Positions 10,396-18,617 of a DNA stretch of 64,000 nucleotides are shown one piece after another (position 1 is the first letter of the stretch; each line of letters begins with the position of its first letter). The translations under genes were made by a program, and so were the position numbers. The stretch is from assembly GCA_023417815.1 (NCBI GenBank), contig JAEZEI010000089.1:1-64000 (forward strand), written 5' to 3'. The stretch is from Bacteroidota bacterium. Its GTDB lineage: Bacteria; Bacteroidota; Bacteroidia; Chitinophagales; Chitinophagaceae. The notes beneath the pieces were generated by a model, which had not been told where the DNA came from, did not search any database, and saw only the letters and a program-made list of their open reading frames with translations.

Positions 10396-10421
10396 AAAGG
10401 CTGCCATGTGGCAGCCTTTTT
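10396..10421 (+). terminator. Rho-independent terminator after the PID-CTERM-like gene
   Basis: The 10-bp stem AAAGGCTGCC / GGCAGCCTTT (10396-10405 and 10410-10419) with loop ATGT is followed by further T residues. It lies 5 nt past the stop codon and separates the small gene from the polysaccharide operon. Confidence 0.9.
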
Positions 10422-10541
10422 ACATTCAATGTGTTGAGTTTTTAAATGAAATGTTTTCCTAATTAGGCCCTCCTGAACAGGCATTTCTCAGATATTTTGT
10501 CGAAATTTACAGTAAGACTATACTTAAACGGGCTGCTTTCC

Positions 10542-11342
10542 ATGTTATCATATCCAGGGGGCCTTACCTCAAAACTGCAACTGGCTGCTTTACTGCCGGT
10601 AATCATATTACTGGCTTCCTGCTCCACTTCCAGGAATTCCCAATATTTTAATACCATCGCCAGCGATACCACAATTACCGGTTATGTTGGTAATGATATG
10701 GAACTGAAGATCCGGAAAGGAGATGATCTTGGCATCAGCATTACCAGTCTAAGCATGGAGGAGAATGTAAAATTCAACAGTGCCGGACTTGTTGGGAATA
10801 ATAATACAATTCCATCCTACCTCGTGCGGGAAGATGGCAAGATCGTCATCTACCGCCTGGGTGAAGTAATGGCGGAAGGATATACCCGGAAGGAACTATC
10901 TGAAAGACTTAAGACTGCCCTCGAACCATACCTGAAAGAACCTATTGTAACAGTGGTTTTTCTGAACCATAAAGTGACCGTATTAGGAGAAGTGAATAGT
11001 CCCCAGGTTATCACCCTGAGAAGTGAAAGGATAACCCTGATAGATGCGATAGTAATGAGTGGCGATCTTAAGGAGAAAGCAATGAGGGACAAACTGATGA
11101 TAATCAGGGAGCAACCCCTGGACGGTTCAAATCAAAGACAGGTTAAATACGTGAGCCTGGAGGATCATAAACTTTTCTCCTCGGAATGGTTCTACCTGCA
11201 GCCAAATGATATTGTTTATGTACTTGCCGATAAGAACGAAAGCACTCCTGAGGAAAAGAGAAGAAGGTTGCAGACCACGCTTTCACTTGCTGCTTCAGGC
11301 CTGTCATTATTTGTGATCATACTGGACAGGTTGATCAAATAA
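10542..11342 (+). CDS. Wza-like polysaccharide export lipoprotein
   Basis: Outer-membrane polysaccharide export protein (Poly_export/SLBB family), predicted to form the export conduit with the Wzc-like kinase encoded next. The ATG at 10542 gives a lipoprotein signal peptide with lipobox LASC and lipidated Cys27. A TTG-started frame at 10497 would place 15 implausible residues before it, so I rejected it. After the lipobox come an export domain (roughly residues 60-160) and an SLBB-like stretch around VTVLGEVNSPQ. A C-terminal hydrophobic segment (LSLAASGLSLFVIILDRLI) is typical of Bacteroidota members. Length is 266 residues, normal for the family. It starts the polysaccharide locus and is separated from the upstream unit by a terminator. 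No clear promoter box was recognised. Confidence 0.9.
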   Translation: MLSYPGGLTSKLQLAALLPVIILLASCSTSRNSQYFNTIASDTTITGYVGNDMELKIRKGDDLGISITSLSMEENVKFNSAGLVGNNNTIPSYLVREDGKIVIYRLGEVMAEGYTRKELSERLKTALEPYLKEPIVTVVFLNHKVTVLGEVNSPQVITLRSERITLIDAIVMSGDLKEKAMRDKLMIIREQPLDGSNQRQVKYVSLEDHKLFSSEWFYLQPNDIVYVLADKNESTPEEKRRRLQTTLSLAASGLSLFVIILDRLIK

Positions 11343-11351
11343 GCTGAATTT

Positions 11352-13778
11352 ATGAGTGAGGACCAATTTTTTCGCGATAAACCACAATCGAATATTCTTG
11401 TACAGATCGTACACCGGTACCTTCCGTACTGGCCGATTTATGTATTGCTGACAGCGATCTCCCTTGCAGTCGCTTTTGTTTACCTGCGGTCACAAACACG
11501 CATTTATGTTGCAACAGCCAAGGTGCTTCTCAAGGATCCTCAAAAAGGTGGCGGCGACAGTAAGGTGTTGGATGCCCTTAATATTTTCAGTGAAAAGAAA
11601 ATAGTGGACAACGAGATCATTGTATTAAGGAGTACAACGCTGATGCATGATGTGGTGAGATCGCTTGATCTTTATTCAACCGTTTTCAATGAAGGCAGGG
11701 TACAGACAGAAGAACTTTATAAGAATACAGCGCCGGTAACGTTCGTTGCTACGGATAAGAAAAACATTCATGGTGGTGGAAGGTTCTCACTGGAGATGGA
11801 TTGGGAAACCAGCGAAGTGCGAGTGGGGAATCAAAAAGTGAAATTCGGGAATGTTCTGAACATAAACGGGGCAGGTTATACCGTTAATGTGAATCCTGAA
11901 TATAACAGGAAGGCAGAGGGGAAGAATTTCTTTGTGGTGTTCAATACAGTTGAAAGCGCTGCCGGTGCCATCATTGGCTCCATGAAGATCGCCCCCTTAT
12001 CATTTTCATCTACCGTACTTGATCTAAAGATCGAAACGCCTGTTCCACAAAAAGGCATCGATGTTCTGAACAGGCTGTTCGAGGTTTATAACCGCGAAGG
12101 AATAGAAGATAAGAACCAGATCGCCACAAATACCCTTCGTTTCATTGAAGACAGGCTGAATACTGTAATCGGCCAGCTCGATAGCGTGGAACGCACTATT
12201 CAAACATACAAATCCAGCCAGGCGGTCACTGACCTGAGCAGCCAGGCATCTACATATTTCAGTAATGTAAGGGAACTGGATAAACGAAAGGCGGAGATCG
12301 ATCTACAAATAGACGTGTTGGGAGATATAAGTAACTATGTAAACTCCAAACGGGATAATACCGGCACGGTGCCTTCGCTTCAACTGGTTTCTGACCCTAT
12401 ACTCAGTAACCTGCTGCAGCAACTTTACACTGCTGAATTTGATCTCGACAAAGCAAAAGCTGTTGCGGGAGAACGAAGTGAAACTGTTTTGCTGGCAACA
12501 GACAAGGTTTCACGGATCAGGGATGACATCCGTGAGAACATAGGGAATATCAGGAACAATTATATGTCAGAAAGAAATGCCATCAACCGGGGCATTTCCC
12601 TGAATAATAACCTGCTGAGCCAGGTGCCTCAAAAGGAAAGGGGGCTGTTGGAGATCAGCAGGCAGCAAGCCATAAAGAATAATATCTACACCTATCTTTT
12701 ACAGAAAAGGGAAGAAACGGCGTTGTCCTCGGCATCAACTTCTGCCGACCTCCGTGTACTTGAGAACGGCTATAGTTACGGACCAATAAGCCCGGTACCA
12801 AGAAATTATTACCTGATGGGAATCCTGGTGGGCCTGCTCGCCTTCCTGCTGTACGTGCAGATACAGGAGCAGTTCAACAACAAGGTACTTTTCAGGAATG
12901 AGGTAGAAACCAAGACCAATGTGCCCGTAGTTGCGGAGATCATTCAAACTACCAACAGGGATAATATTGCCATCACTGAAGGAAAGCGCACTGTTGTGGC
13001 GGAGCAGTTCCGGACCTTAAGGACAAACCTGGGCTTTATGGGAATGAGTGAGAAGCGGAATACACTTCTTGTCACCTCCAGTATTTCCGGCGAGGGTAAG
13101 AGCTTTATTGCCACCAACCTTGCCCTGAGCATAACACTTAACGGGAAGAAGGTCGCTTTAATGGAAATGGATCTCCGGAAACCGAAGCTGAGCCAGCAAT
13201 TAAAGATCGACCGTACGCCAGGTATAAGTAACTTTCTTGTGGGCAAAGCAACGATCGATGAAATTATTAAGCCTACAACCTTTAAAAATCTGTTCCTTGT
13301 TCCTGCCGGCGCAATCCCACCTAACCCAACAGAGATCATTGCACTTCCTGCATTCGCAGAAATGATGAATGAACTTAAGGAAAGGTTTGATTTTATCATT
13401 ATTGACTCTGCCCCGATCGGGCCGGTAACTGATGCCCAGTTACTGAACAAGTATGCTGATACAACCATCTTTGTTGTAAGACATGCTGTTACACCTTCAG
13501 TTTTTCTCCGCATGGTGGAATCGCTGAATAAGGAGAAGAAGTTCAACAATATGTGTGTTGTATTCAACGGTATCAAGCCGCGAGGTGTTTCCTTATTCAA
13601 TTATGGATTTGGCGGGTATGGCAACGGCTATGGCTATGGCTACGGTTATGGATACGGCTATGGCTATGGATATTCCGGTGATGGTGCAGGTTATTATACC
13701 TCCGATGGGGAAACGCCAGGGTTCAGGAACCTTTGGGGAATTGGGAAAAAGATCAAAAAGCTGGTAGGCCGCTCCTGA
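11352..13778 (+). CDS. Wzc-like polysaccharide co-polymerase and tyrosine autokinase (BY-kinase)
   Basis: Inner-membrane chain-length regulator fused to a cytoplasmic tyrosine kinase, controlling polymer length and export through phosphorylation cycling. It is 808 residues long. A first membrane helix lies near residues 28-46, followed by a Wzz domain and a long periplasmic coiled-coil region, and a second helix near 485-500. The kinase domain shows Walker A SGEGKS near 578-584, Walker A' LMEMDLRKP near 604, and Walker B FIIIDSAPIG near 679. The C-terminus carries a Gly-Tyr tail (seven tandem Tyr-Gly units plus further Tyr), the expected autophosphorylation cluster. It lies 9 nt after the Wza-like gene. 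The PHP phosphatase at 40575 is its likely antagonist. Confidence 0.95.
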   Translation: MSEDQFFRDKPQSNILVQIVHRYLPYWPIYVLLTAISLAVAFVYLRSQTRIYVATAKVLLKDPQKGGGDSKVLDALNIFSEKKIVDNEIIVLRSTTLMHDVVRSLDLYSTVFNEGRVQTEELYKNTAPVTFVATDKKNIHGGGRFSLEMDWETSEVRVGNQKVKFGNVLNINGAGYTVNVNPEYNRKAEGKNFFVVFNTVESAAGAIIGSMKIAPLSFSSTVLDLKIETPVPQKGIDVLNRLFEVYNREGIEDKNQIATNTLRFIEDRLNTVIGQLDSVERTIQTYKSSQAVTDLSSQASTYFSNVRELDKRKAEIDLQIDVLGDISNYVNSKRDNTGTVPSLQLVSDPILSNLLQQLYTAEFDLDKAKAVAGERSETVLLATDKVSRIRDDIRENIGNIRNNYMSERNAINRGISLNNNLLSQVPQKERGLLEISRQQAIKNNIYTYLLQKREETALSSASTSADLRVLENGYSYGPISPVPRNYYLMGILVGLLAFLLYVQIQEQFNNKVLFRNEVETKTNVPVVAEIIQTTNRDNIAITEGKRTVVAEQFRTLRTNLGFMGMSEKRNTLLVTSSISGEGKSFIATNLALSITLNGKKVALMEMDLRKPKLSQQLKIDRTPGISNFLVGKATIDEIIKPTTFKNLFLVPAGAIPPNPTEIIALPAFAEMMNELKERFDFIIIDSAPIGPVTDAQLLNKYADTTIFVVRHAVTPSVFLRMVESLNKEKKFNNMCVVFNGIKPRGVSLFNYGFGGYGNGYGYGYGYGYGYGYGYSGDGAGYYTSDGETPGFRNLWGIGKKIKKLVGRS
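13629..13670 (+). repeat. In-frame TAYGGN hexanucleotide tandem repeat in the kinase tail
   Basis: Seven consecutive 6-bp units of the form TA(T/C)GG(N) encode (Tyr-Gly)x7 in the autophosphorylation tail of the BY-kinase. Further imperfect units (GGGTATGGCAACGGC) precede it. Third-base variation lowers slippage risk, but gain or loss of units would keep the frame and change the number of tyrosines. Confidence 0.9.
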
Positions 13779-13811
13779 GGCCGGAAGCTTTCATAATATT
13801 TAAAATGTTTC

Positions 13812-13832
13812 GTCTTCAGTGTGACTGAGGAC
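13812..13832 (+). promoter_or_regulatory. Hairpin in the leader of the UpxY-like gene
   Basis: GTCTTCAG (13812-13819), loop TGTGA, and CTGAGGAC (13825-13832) pair as an 8-bp stem with one G-U pair. It lies in the 76-nt gap between the kinase and NusG-like genes and has no U-tract, so it is not a classical terminator. It may be a pause or regulatory hairpin for NusG-family action, but this is speculative. Confidence 0.35.
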
Positions 13833-13854
13833 TAGCGAAGCTTTGTGCCGGACC

Positions 13855-14352
13855 ATGGATGAAAAATGGTATGTGGTTTATACAAGGCCACGGTGGGAAA
13901 AGAAAGTGGCGCATTCCTTATCCGAAAAGGGGATAGAGAATTATTGTCCCCTGAACCGTGTGATGCGGCAATGGAGTGACAGGAAAAAGGTTATTGAGGA
14001 GCCACTTTTCAAGGGATATGTTTTCATTAGGATCCCCGATAAGGAGAAATGGAACGTTAAACTCGTTGATGGAGTAATCAACTATGTGTACTGGCTTGGA
14101 AAGCCTGCCGTGGTGCGTGATACAGATATTGAAAAGATCAGGATGTTCCTCCGCGAGTTCGATAATGTGGAGGTGAGCGAACATATTGAAGTGAACTCTG
14201 CTGTGGTGGTAAAGCAGGGTGTGATGATGGATTATAAAGGCATTGTCCTGGAAGTTGCAGGGAACAAGGCCAAGGTGCTGATCGATAGTATGGGGTTGGT
14301 GCTTACCGCGTTTTTTGACAAGAGTAATCTTAGTACTAAAACTTATTTATAA
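13855..14352 (+). CDS. NusG-family transcription antiterminator, UpxY-like
   Basis: Specialised NusG paralogue (165 residues) predicted to bind RNA polymerase and let it read through the long polysaccharide operon, as UpxY proteins do in Bacteroides capsule loci. The N-terminal NGN domain starts WYVVYTRPRWEKKVA, followed by ENYCPLNR and a GYVFIRIP core, all typical of NusG/RfaH. The C-terminal region contains a KOW-like stretch (MMDYKGIVLEVAGNKAKVLID). The ATG at 13855 is chosen over an upstream non-ATG start at 13843. The downstream 155 nt (14353-14507) have no gene. They could hold the leader on which the protein acts, but I recognise neither an ops-like element nor a promoter box there. 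Confidence 0.88.
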   Translation: MDEKWYVVYTRPRWEKKVAHSLSEKGIENYCPLNRVMRQWSDRKKVIEEPLFKGYVFIRIPDKEKWNVKLVDGVINYVYWLGKPAVVRDTDIEKIRMFLREFDNVEVSEHIEVNSAVVVKQGVMMDYKGIVLEVAGNKAKVLIDSMGLVLTAFFDKSNLSTKTYL

Positions 14353-14507
14353 CATACTGGATCATAGCGCGAATTCAGGCTCTATCTGCTTCATTTCGAT
14401 GTCCGGACCTTATTTTCAAATCATCCGAAATATTTTAGGTACTGAATGCGTGAAAAGTAACTATTATTATTATCTTAGATATCCGTGCCTCCAAACCTAT
14501 TAGCTTA

Positions 14508-15479
14508 ATGAGAATTTCAGATAAGATATTCATTGCAGGTCACACCGGTTTGGTAGGCAGTGCAATCGTAAGGCTTCTCCAACGCAAAGGCTACACTAAT
14601 ATCGTTGTGCGCAATTCGCGCGAACTCGACCTTAGGGATCAGTCGGCCGTCAACGAATTCTTCCATGAAGAAAGACCCATGTATGTTTTCCTGGCTGCGG
14701 CAAGGGTGGGAGGAATAATGGCTAACCAGTCATACCCCGCAGATTTCATATTCGACAATCTCAGTATTCAGAATAATGTGATCCATGCATCTTACAGGTA
14801 TGGAGTGGAAAAACTTCTTTTCCTGGGCAGCAGTTGCATCTATCCAAAGAACGCTCCCCAGCCCATTAAGGAGGATTACCTTATGACCGGTTTCCTGGAG
14901 CCAACCAATGCTCCCTATGCCATGGCCAAGATCGCCGGTATCAATATGTGCCAGGCATATTACCGTCAGCATGGGTGCAGGTTCATAAGTGTGATGCCCA
15001 CAAATCTGTATGGGCCGGGTGATAATTACCATTTGAATAATGCGCATGTTCTTCCTGCGCTTATCAGGAAATTCCATGAGGCACGCATTAATAATAAGAC
15101 AGCCGTAACCGTTTGGGGAACCGGGAAGCCAAGGAGGGAATTCCTTCATGTAGATGACGCAGCGCGGGCTTGTTATTTCCTTATGCAGAAATATGAATCG
15201 CCCGAGATCATCAATATAGGTTCCGGCATGGACTTTACCATTCGCGAAATGGCGCTTATGATCAAGAAGATCACCGGGTTCAGTGGAAGTATACTCTTTG
15301 ATGAGACCAAGCCTGACGGCACTATGCGAAAACTTCTTGACGTAGAAAAACTATATGGCATGGGCTGGCGTCCTTCTATAGAACTTGAAGAAGGCCTTGA
15401 AGATACTTATGTGAATTTCCAGTTGAATTATCACAGCTACATCCAGCAGGTAGAAAACAGGAATATCCTCATTGCCTGA
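14508..15479 (+). CDS. fcl: GDP-L-fucose synthase
   Basis: NADPH-dependent epimerase/reductase converting GDP-4-keto-6-deoxy-mannose to GDP-L-fucose, a nucleotide-sugar donor for the glycan. It is 323 residues, the usual length. It shows an N-terminal Rossmann motif GHTGLVGSA, the SSCIYP segment with the catalytic Ser region, and the YAMAK catalytic Tyr-Lys motif, plus family-typical NLYGPGDN and RREFLHVDD blocks. The partner GDP-mannose dehydratase (gmd) is not in this window, so the precursor must come from elsewhere. This is the first gene after the UpxY-like antiterminator and its 155-nt gap, and it starts the biosynthetic part of the locus. Its presence predicts a fucose residue in the polymer, which is inference. 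Confidence 0.95.
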   Translation: MRISDKIFIAGHTGLVGSAIVRLLQRKGYTNIVVRNSRELDLRDQSAVNEFFHEERPMYVFLAAARVGGIMANQSYPADFIFDNLSIQNNVIHASYRYGVEKLLFLGSSCIYPKNAPQPIKEDYLMTGFLEPTNAPYAMAKIAGINMCQAYYRQHGCRFISVMPTNLYGPGDNYHLNNAHVLPALIRKFHEARINNKTAVTVWGTGKPRREFLHVDDAARACYFLMQKYESPEIINIGSGMDFTIREMALMIKKITGFSGSILFDETKPDGTMRKLLDVEKLYGMGWRPSIELEEGLEDTYVNFQLNYHSYIQQVENRNILIA

Positions 15480-15484
15480 TCCTT

Positions 15485-16540
15485 TTGCAAAGCGTACTAT
15501 TTCTCGGTCTCAAAGTGTTTTCCGCTACAGGCGGTATAGAAAAAGTTTGCAGGATCGCAGGCAAAGCATTGTTTGAATCATTTGGCGGGCGTTTCAGGAT
15601 GCTGATATTACATGATAATAAAACTTCGAACAGGTATTTTCCAGGAACGCTTGCTGAAGGATGTAAAGGAAGTCTTTTCCGGTTCTTCTTAAAGACCCTG
15701 CGTTGCGGCAAAAATTATGATGTGATAATCATGAGCCACATTAACCTGCTTCCTGCAGGATGGCTGCTGAAGAAATTGTATCCTTCAAAAAAACTATATC
15801 TTTTTATTCATGGCATAGAAGTATGGAATGGGGTGAAGGGAAACAGGAAGAAAATGCTGGGAAATTGTGATCATTTTATTGCTGTAAGCAATTTTACCGC
15901 GAATAGGTTCTCGGAAAGTGCCGGGGTGTCAACCAGGAATATAACGGTACTGAATAATTGCCTGGATCCGTTTTTGGCGGCACCTGTGCAAGCCCGCAGG
16001 GAAAGGGCGATCTTAACCCTCACCCGGCTCGCTTCTACAGAAAAAGCAAAAGGATACGATTCAGTTATTCAGGCGCTTGCTGCCATAGGAGATCCGACGA
16101 TAAAATATATCATTGCCGGAAAGTATACGCAGGATGAATATGAAAGGGTGAAAGCCATAGCAGAAAAATATGGCGTTTGGGACCAGGTGGACATGCGTGG
16201 TTTTGTAAATGATGACGATCTTCCATCTCTTTTTGCAGAAGCTTCATTATATGTGATGCCCAGTACAAAAGAAGGCTTCGGGATCGTATTCGTGGAAGCC
16301 ATGTATTATGGCTTGCCGGTAATAGGATCCAATGCAGATGGTTCCGCAGATGCTTTAAGGAATGGCGAGCTGGGCATAATGGTAAAACCTGGTGATATAA
16401 AGGAACTGGCGAACTCTATCCGCACGATCCTGGCGGACCCTTCCGCATTCAGCGTTTCTCAAAATAAAGTGAAAGAATATTTCAGCTTTGAAAAATACAA
16501 AACTCAGCTTTTAGAAATTGTTTCAGATGAGCAGGGATAA
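15485..16540 (+). CDS. Glycosyltransferase, family 4-like (GT-B)
   Basis: Cytoplasmic retaining glycosyltransferase of 351 residues. The N-terminal domain begins SVLFLGLKVFSATGGIEKV, containing the donor/acceptor GG-I motif. The C-terminal domain has the ILTLTRLASTEKAKGYD strand and the E-x7-E motif in STKEGFGIVFVEAMYYG near residue 262, which binds the nucleotide sugar. The start is a TTG at 15485, 5 nt after fcl; no ATG lies before the essential first strand. The 3' end overlaps the Wzm gene by 14 nt. Donor and linkage cannot be told from the sequence. Confidence 0.88.
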   Translation: MQSVLFLGLKVFSATGGIEKVCRIAGKALFESFGGRFRMLILHDNKTSNRYFPGTLAEGCKGSLFRFFLKTLRCGKNYDVIIMSHINLLPAGWLLKKLYPSKKLYLFIHGIEVWNGVKGNRKKMLGNCDHFIAVSNFTANRFSESAGVSTRNITVLNNCLDPFLAAPVQARRERAILTLTRLASTEKAKGYDSVIQALAAIGDPTIKYIIAGKYTQDEYERVKAIAEKYGVWDQVDMRGFVNDDDLPSLFAEASLYVMPSTKEGFGIVFVEAMYYGLPVIGSNADGSADALRNGELGIMVKPGDIKELANSIRTILADPSAFSVSQNKVKEYFSFEKYKTQLLEIVSDEQG

Positions 16541-17357
16541 GGATTGGGAATTAGTAATAGAACCGGGACGCAATGCGCGGAATTACTGGAAGGACCTTTG
16601 GCGATACCGTGAATTGTTCTATATCCTTACCTGGCGCGATTTAAAAGTACGGTACAAGCAAACGGTATTAGGTGCAGCCTGGAGTATTATCCGGCCTTTA
16701 CTGACCACCGTTATCTTCACCATTGTTTTCAGCAGGATCGCGAATCTTGAAAATCCGGGAACTGCACCATATGCACTCATGGTGTTCGCAGGTATGCTGC
16801 CCTGGCAATTCTTCAGCAACGCTTTGAGTGAATCAAGCAACAGCCTCACAGGGAATGCAAATCTCATTACAAAAGTTTATTTCCCGAGGCTTATCATCCC
16901 GGCAAGCGCAGTGATCACCAGCCTTGTAGATTTTGCTATCTCCTTCGTGATTTTGCTGCTAATGATGGCGTGGTATAGATTCCTTCCGCCAATTCAGATC
17001 CTGGCCCTGCCGCTTTTCCTCCTGATGGGTTTTATGTGTGCCTTTGGAGCGGGTTTGTACCTTACAGCTTTGAATGTAAAGTATCGTGATTTCAGGTATA
17101 TAATTCCATTCATAATTCAGTTCGGGCTGTATATTTCGCCGGTGGGTTTCAGCAGCACGGTTATCCCGGAAAAGTACCAGATGTTATATGCTCTGAATCC
17201 CATGACTGGAGTAATAGATGGCTTTCGCTGGTGCATCCTGGGCGATCCTTTAAGAATGGATACCCTGGCAGTTTCCGCAGCGGTTACTGCATTGGTCAGT
17301 ATTGCTGGTGTTTGGTATTTTAGAAGGGTTGAATCAGGATTTGCTGATCGCATTTAA
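16527..17357 (+). CDS. ABC-2 type polysaccharide exporter permease, Wzm-like
   Basis: Inner-membrane half of an ABC transporter that moves lipid-linked polysaccharide to the periplasm. It is 276 residues with about six membrane helices. The conserved cytoplasmic entry YRELFYILTWRDLKVRYKQT is followed by LGAAWSIIRPL, a Wzm/TagG hallmark. The ATG at 16527 (MSRDKDWEL) is preferred to an earlier non-ATG start at 16518. It overlaps the preceding glycosyltransferase and lies 12 nt before its ATPase partner. It implies that at least part of the glycan uses the ABC-dependent route, although the locus also has Wza/Wzc-like genes. Confidence 0.93.
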   Translation: MSRDKDWELVIEPGRNARNYWKDLWRYRELFYILTWRDLKVRYKQTVLGAAWSIIRPLLTTVIFTIVFSRIANLENPGTAPYALMVFAGMLPWQFFSNALSESSNSLTGNANLITKVYFPRLIIPASAVITSLVDFAISFVILLLMMAWYRFLPPIQILALPLFLLMGFMCAFGAGLYLTALNVKYRDFRYIIPFIIQFGLYISPVGFSSTVIPEKYQMLYALNPMTGVIDGFRWCILGDPLRMDTLAVSAAVTALVSIAGVWYFRRVESGFADRI

Positions 17358-17369
17358 AATTATATTTAG

Positions 17370-18617
17370 TTGAATTCATCGATCATAGTTTCAGGACTTT
17401 CCAAATCATATCCTCTCCGGCACGAGGCCCAGGAGAAGTACACAGCTTTGCGCGACGTGATCGCCTCTGCGCCGGGCCGGATACTGAAACGCAGGGGAAA
17501 GATGTCTGTTGAAGAATTCTGGGCGCTCAATGATGTTTCCTTTAAGGTGGAGCCTGGTGAAAGACTTGGCATCATTGGAAAGAATGGTGCAGGAAAAAGC
17601 ACCCTGCTCAAACTTCTTTCCCGGATAACGATGCCAACAGGGGGAAGCATCAGGATCAGGGGAAGAGTAGCATCCTTGCTGGAAGTAGGCACCGGCTTTC
17701 ATCCCGAACTTTCAGGAAGAGAGAATATTTTTCTAAACGGCGCGATCCTCGGTATGACAAGGGCTGAGATAAGAAAACATTTTGATGATATAGTAGAATT
17801 TGCAGAAATAGAGAAATTCCTCGACACACCTGTTAAGCGTTATAGCAGCGGGATGTATGTGAGGCTGGCCTTCGCCGTAGCTGCACACCTGGAGCCTGAA
17901 ATACTGGTAGTGGATGAAGTGCTGGCTGTTGGTGATGCACAATTCCAGAAGAAATGCCTTGGCAAGATGGAAGATGTAAGCAGGAATGAAGGCCGGACAG
18001 TGTTGTTTGTTAGTCACCAGATGGGGATCATTTCCCAATTATGCAAACGAACGCTTTTGCTGGATAAGGGATGCCTCCTTATGGATGGCGAAACACGCCA
18101 GGTCATTGATCATTACATGATCAGGAACCAGGGTGGTGAGAATGAATACACGGCATCGAATAATGATAATAAAGAAGCTGTATTTCTTTCTATCAGAACA
18201 GTGAACGAAAGTGGCCTTACAACAGATGAATACCTCTTCGATGAAAGTATCTGCCTTGAAGTTAAGATGGCGGTTAATAATTTAAGTCCAGGACTTAAAC
18301 TTTCCGTGACCATTCAAAATACGAATGGTGATTTCCTTACCACCATTTCAGAAGATGTAAGTGCCCTTACAAAAGAGACAGGCGAGGTGGGTTTCACTAT
18401 ACGGTTTAAACCCTCATTGCTTGCGCCAAATTCCTACGCATTCAGGCTTGCATTATTCCACTATAACATAACAACATTTGATCTTGTAGAAATGATCTGC
18501 CCGGTGCGGATAATAGACAATGGAACGCCCATGGCGCTTTTCGAAGGCATCAACTATGGATGTTTCCTGATCGATTACGACATTAAAACCTGGAAGGCCC
18601 ATGAAAGAGAAATTTAA
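17370..18617 (+). CDS. ABC exporter ATPase with carbohydrate-binding C-terminus, Wzt-like
   Basis: ATPase partner of the Wzm-like permease, 415 residues. Walker A is GKNGAGKST near residues 70-78, the signature region is YSSGMYVRLAFA near 157-168, and Walker B with D-loop is ILVVDEVLAVGD near 178. The H-loop is VSHQ. Residues from about 250 to the end form an extra domain, as in Wzt proteins whose C-terminus recognises a modified non-reducing terminus of the polymer before export. That fits the many methyltransferases in this locus (inference). The start is TTG at 17370. The end overlaps the next gene by 17 nt. Confidence 0.93.
   Translation: MNSSIIVSGLSKSYPLRHEAQEKYTALRDVIASAPGRILKRRGKMSVEEFWALNDVSFKVEPGERLGIIGKNGAGKSTLLKLLSRITMPTGGSIRIRGRVASLLEVGTGFHPELSGRENIFLNGAILGMTRAEIRKHFDDIVEFAEIEKFLDTPVKRYSSGMYVRLAFAVAAHLEPEILVVDEVLAVGDAQFQKKCLGKMEDVSRNEGRTVLFVSHQMGIISQLCKRTLLLDKGCLLMDGETRQVIDHYMIRNQGGENEYTASNNDNKEAVFLSIRTVNESGLTTDEYLFDESICLEVKMAVNNLSPGLKLSVTIQNTNGDFLTTISEDVSALTKETGEVGFTIRFKPSLLAPNSYAFRLALFHYNITTFDLVEMICPVRIIDNGTPMALFEGINYGCFLIDYDIKTWKAHEREI

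Noticed and set aside
12944..13600. 218-residue open frame on the minus strand across the kinase gene
   Set aside because: It lies wholly inside the clearly coding kinase domain, with no recognisable motif; a shadow of the real gene.
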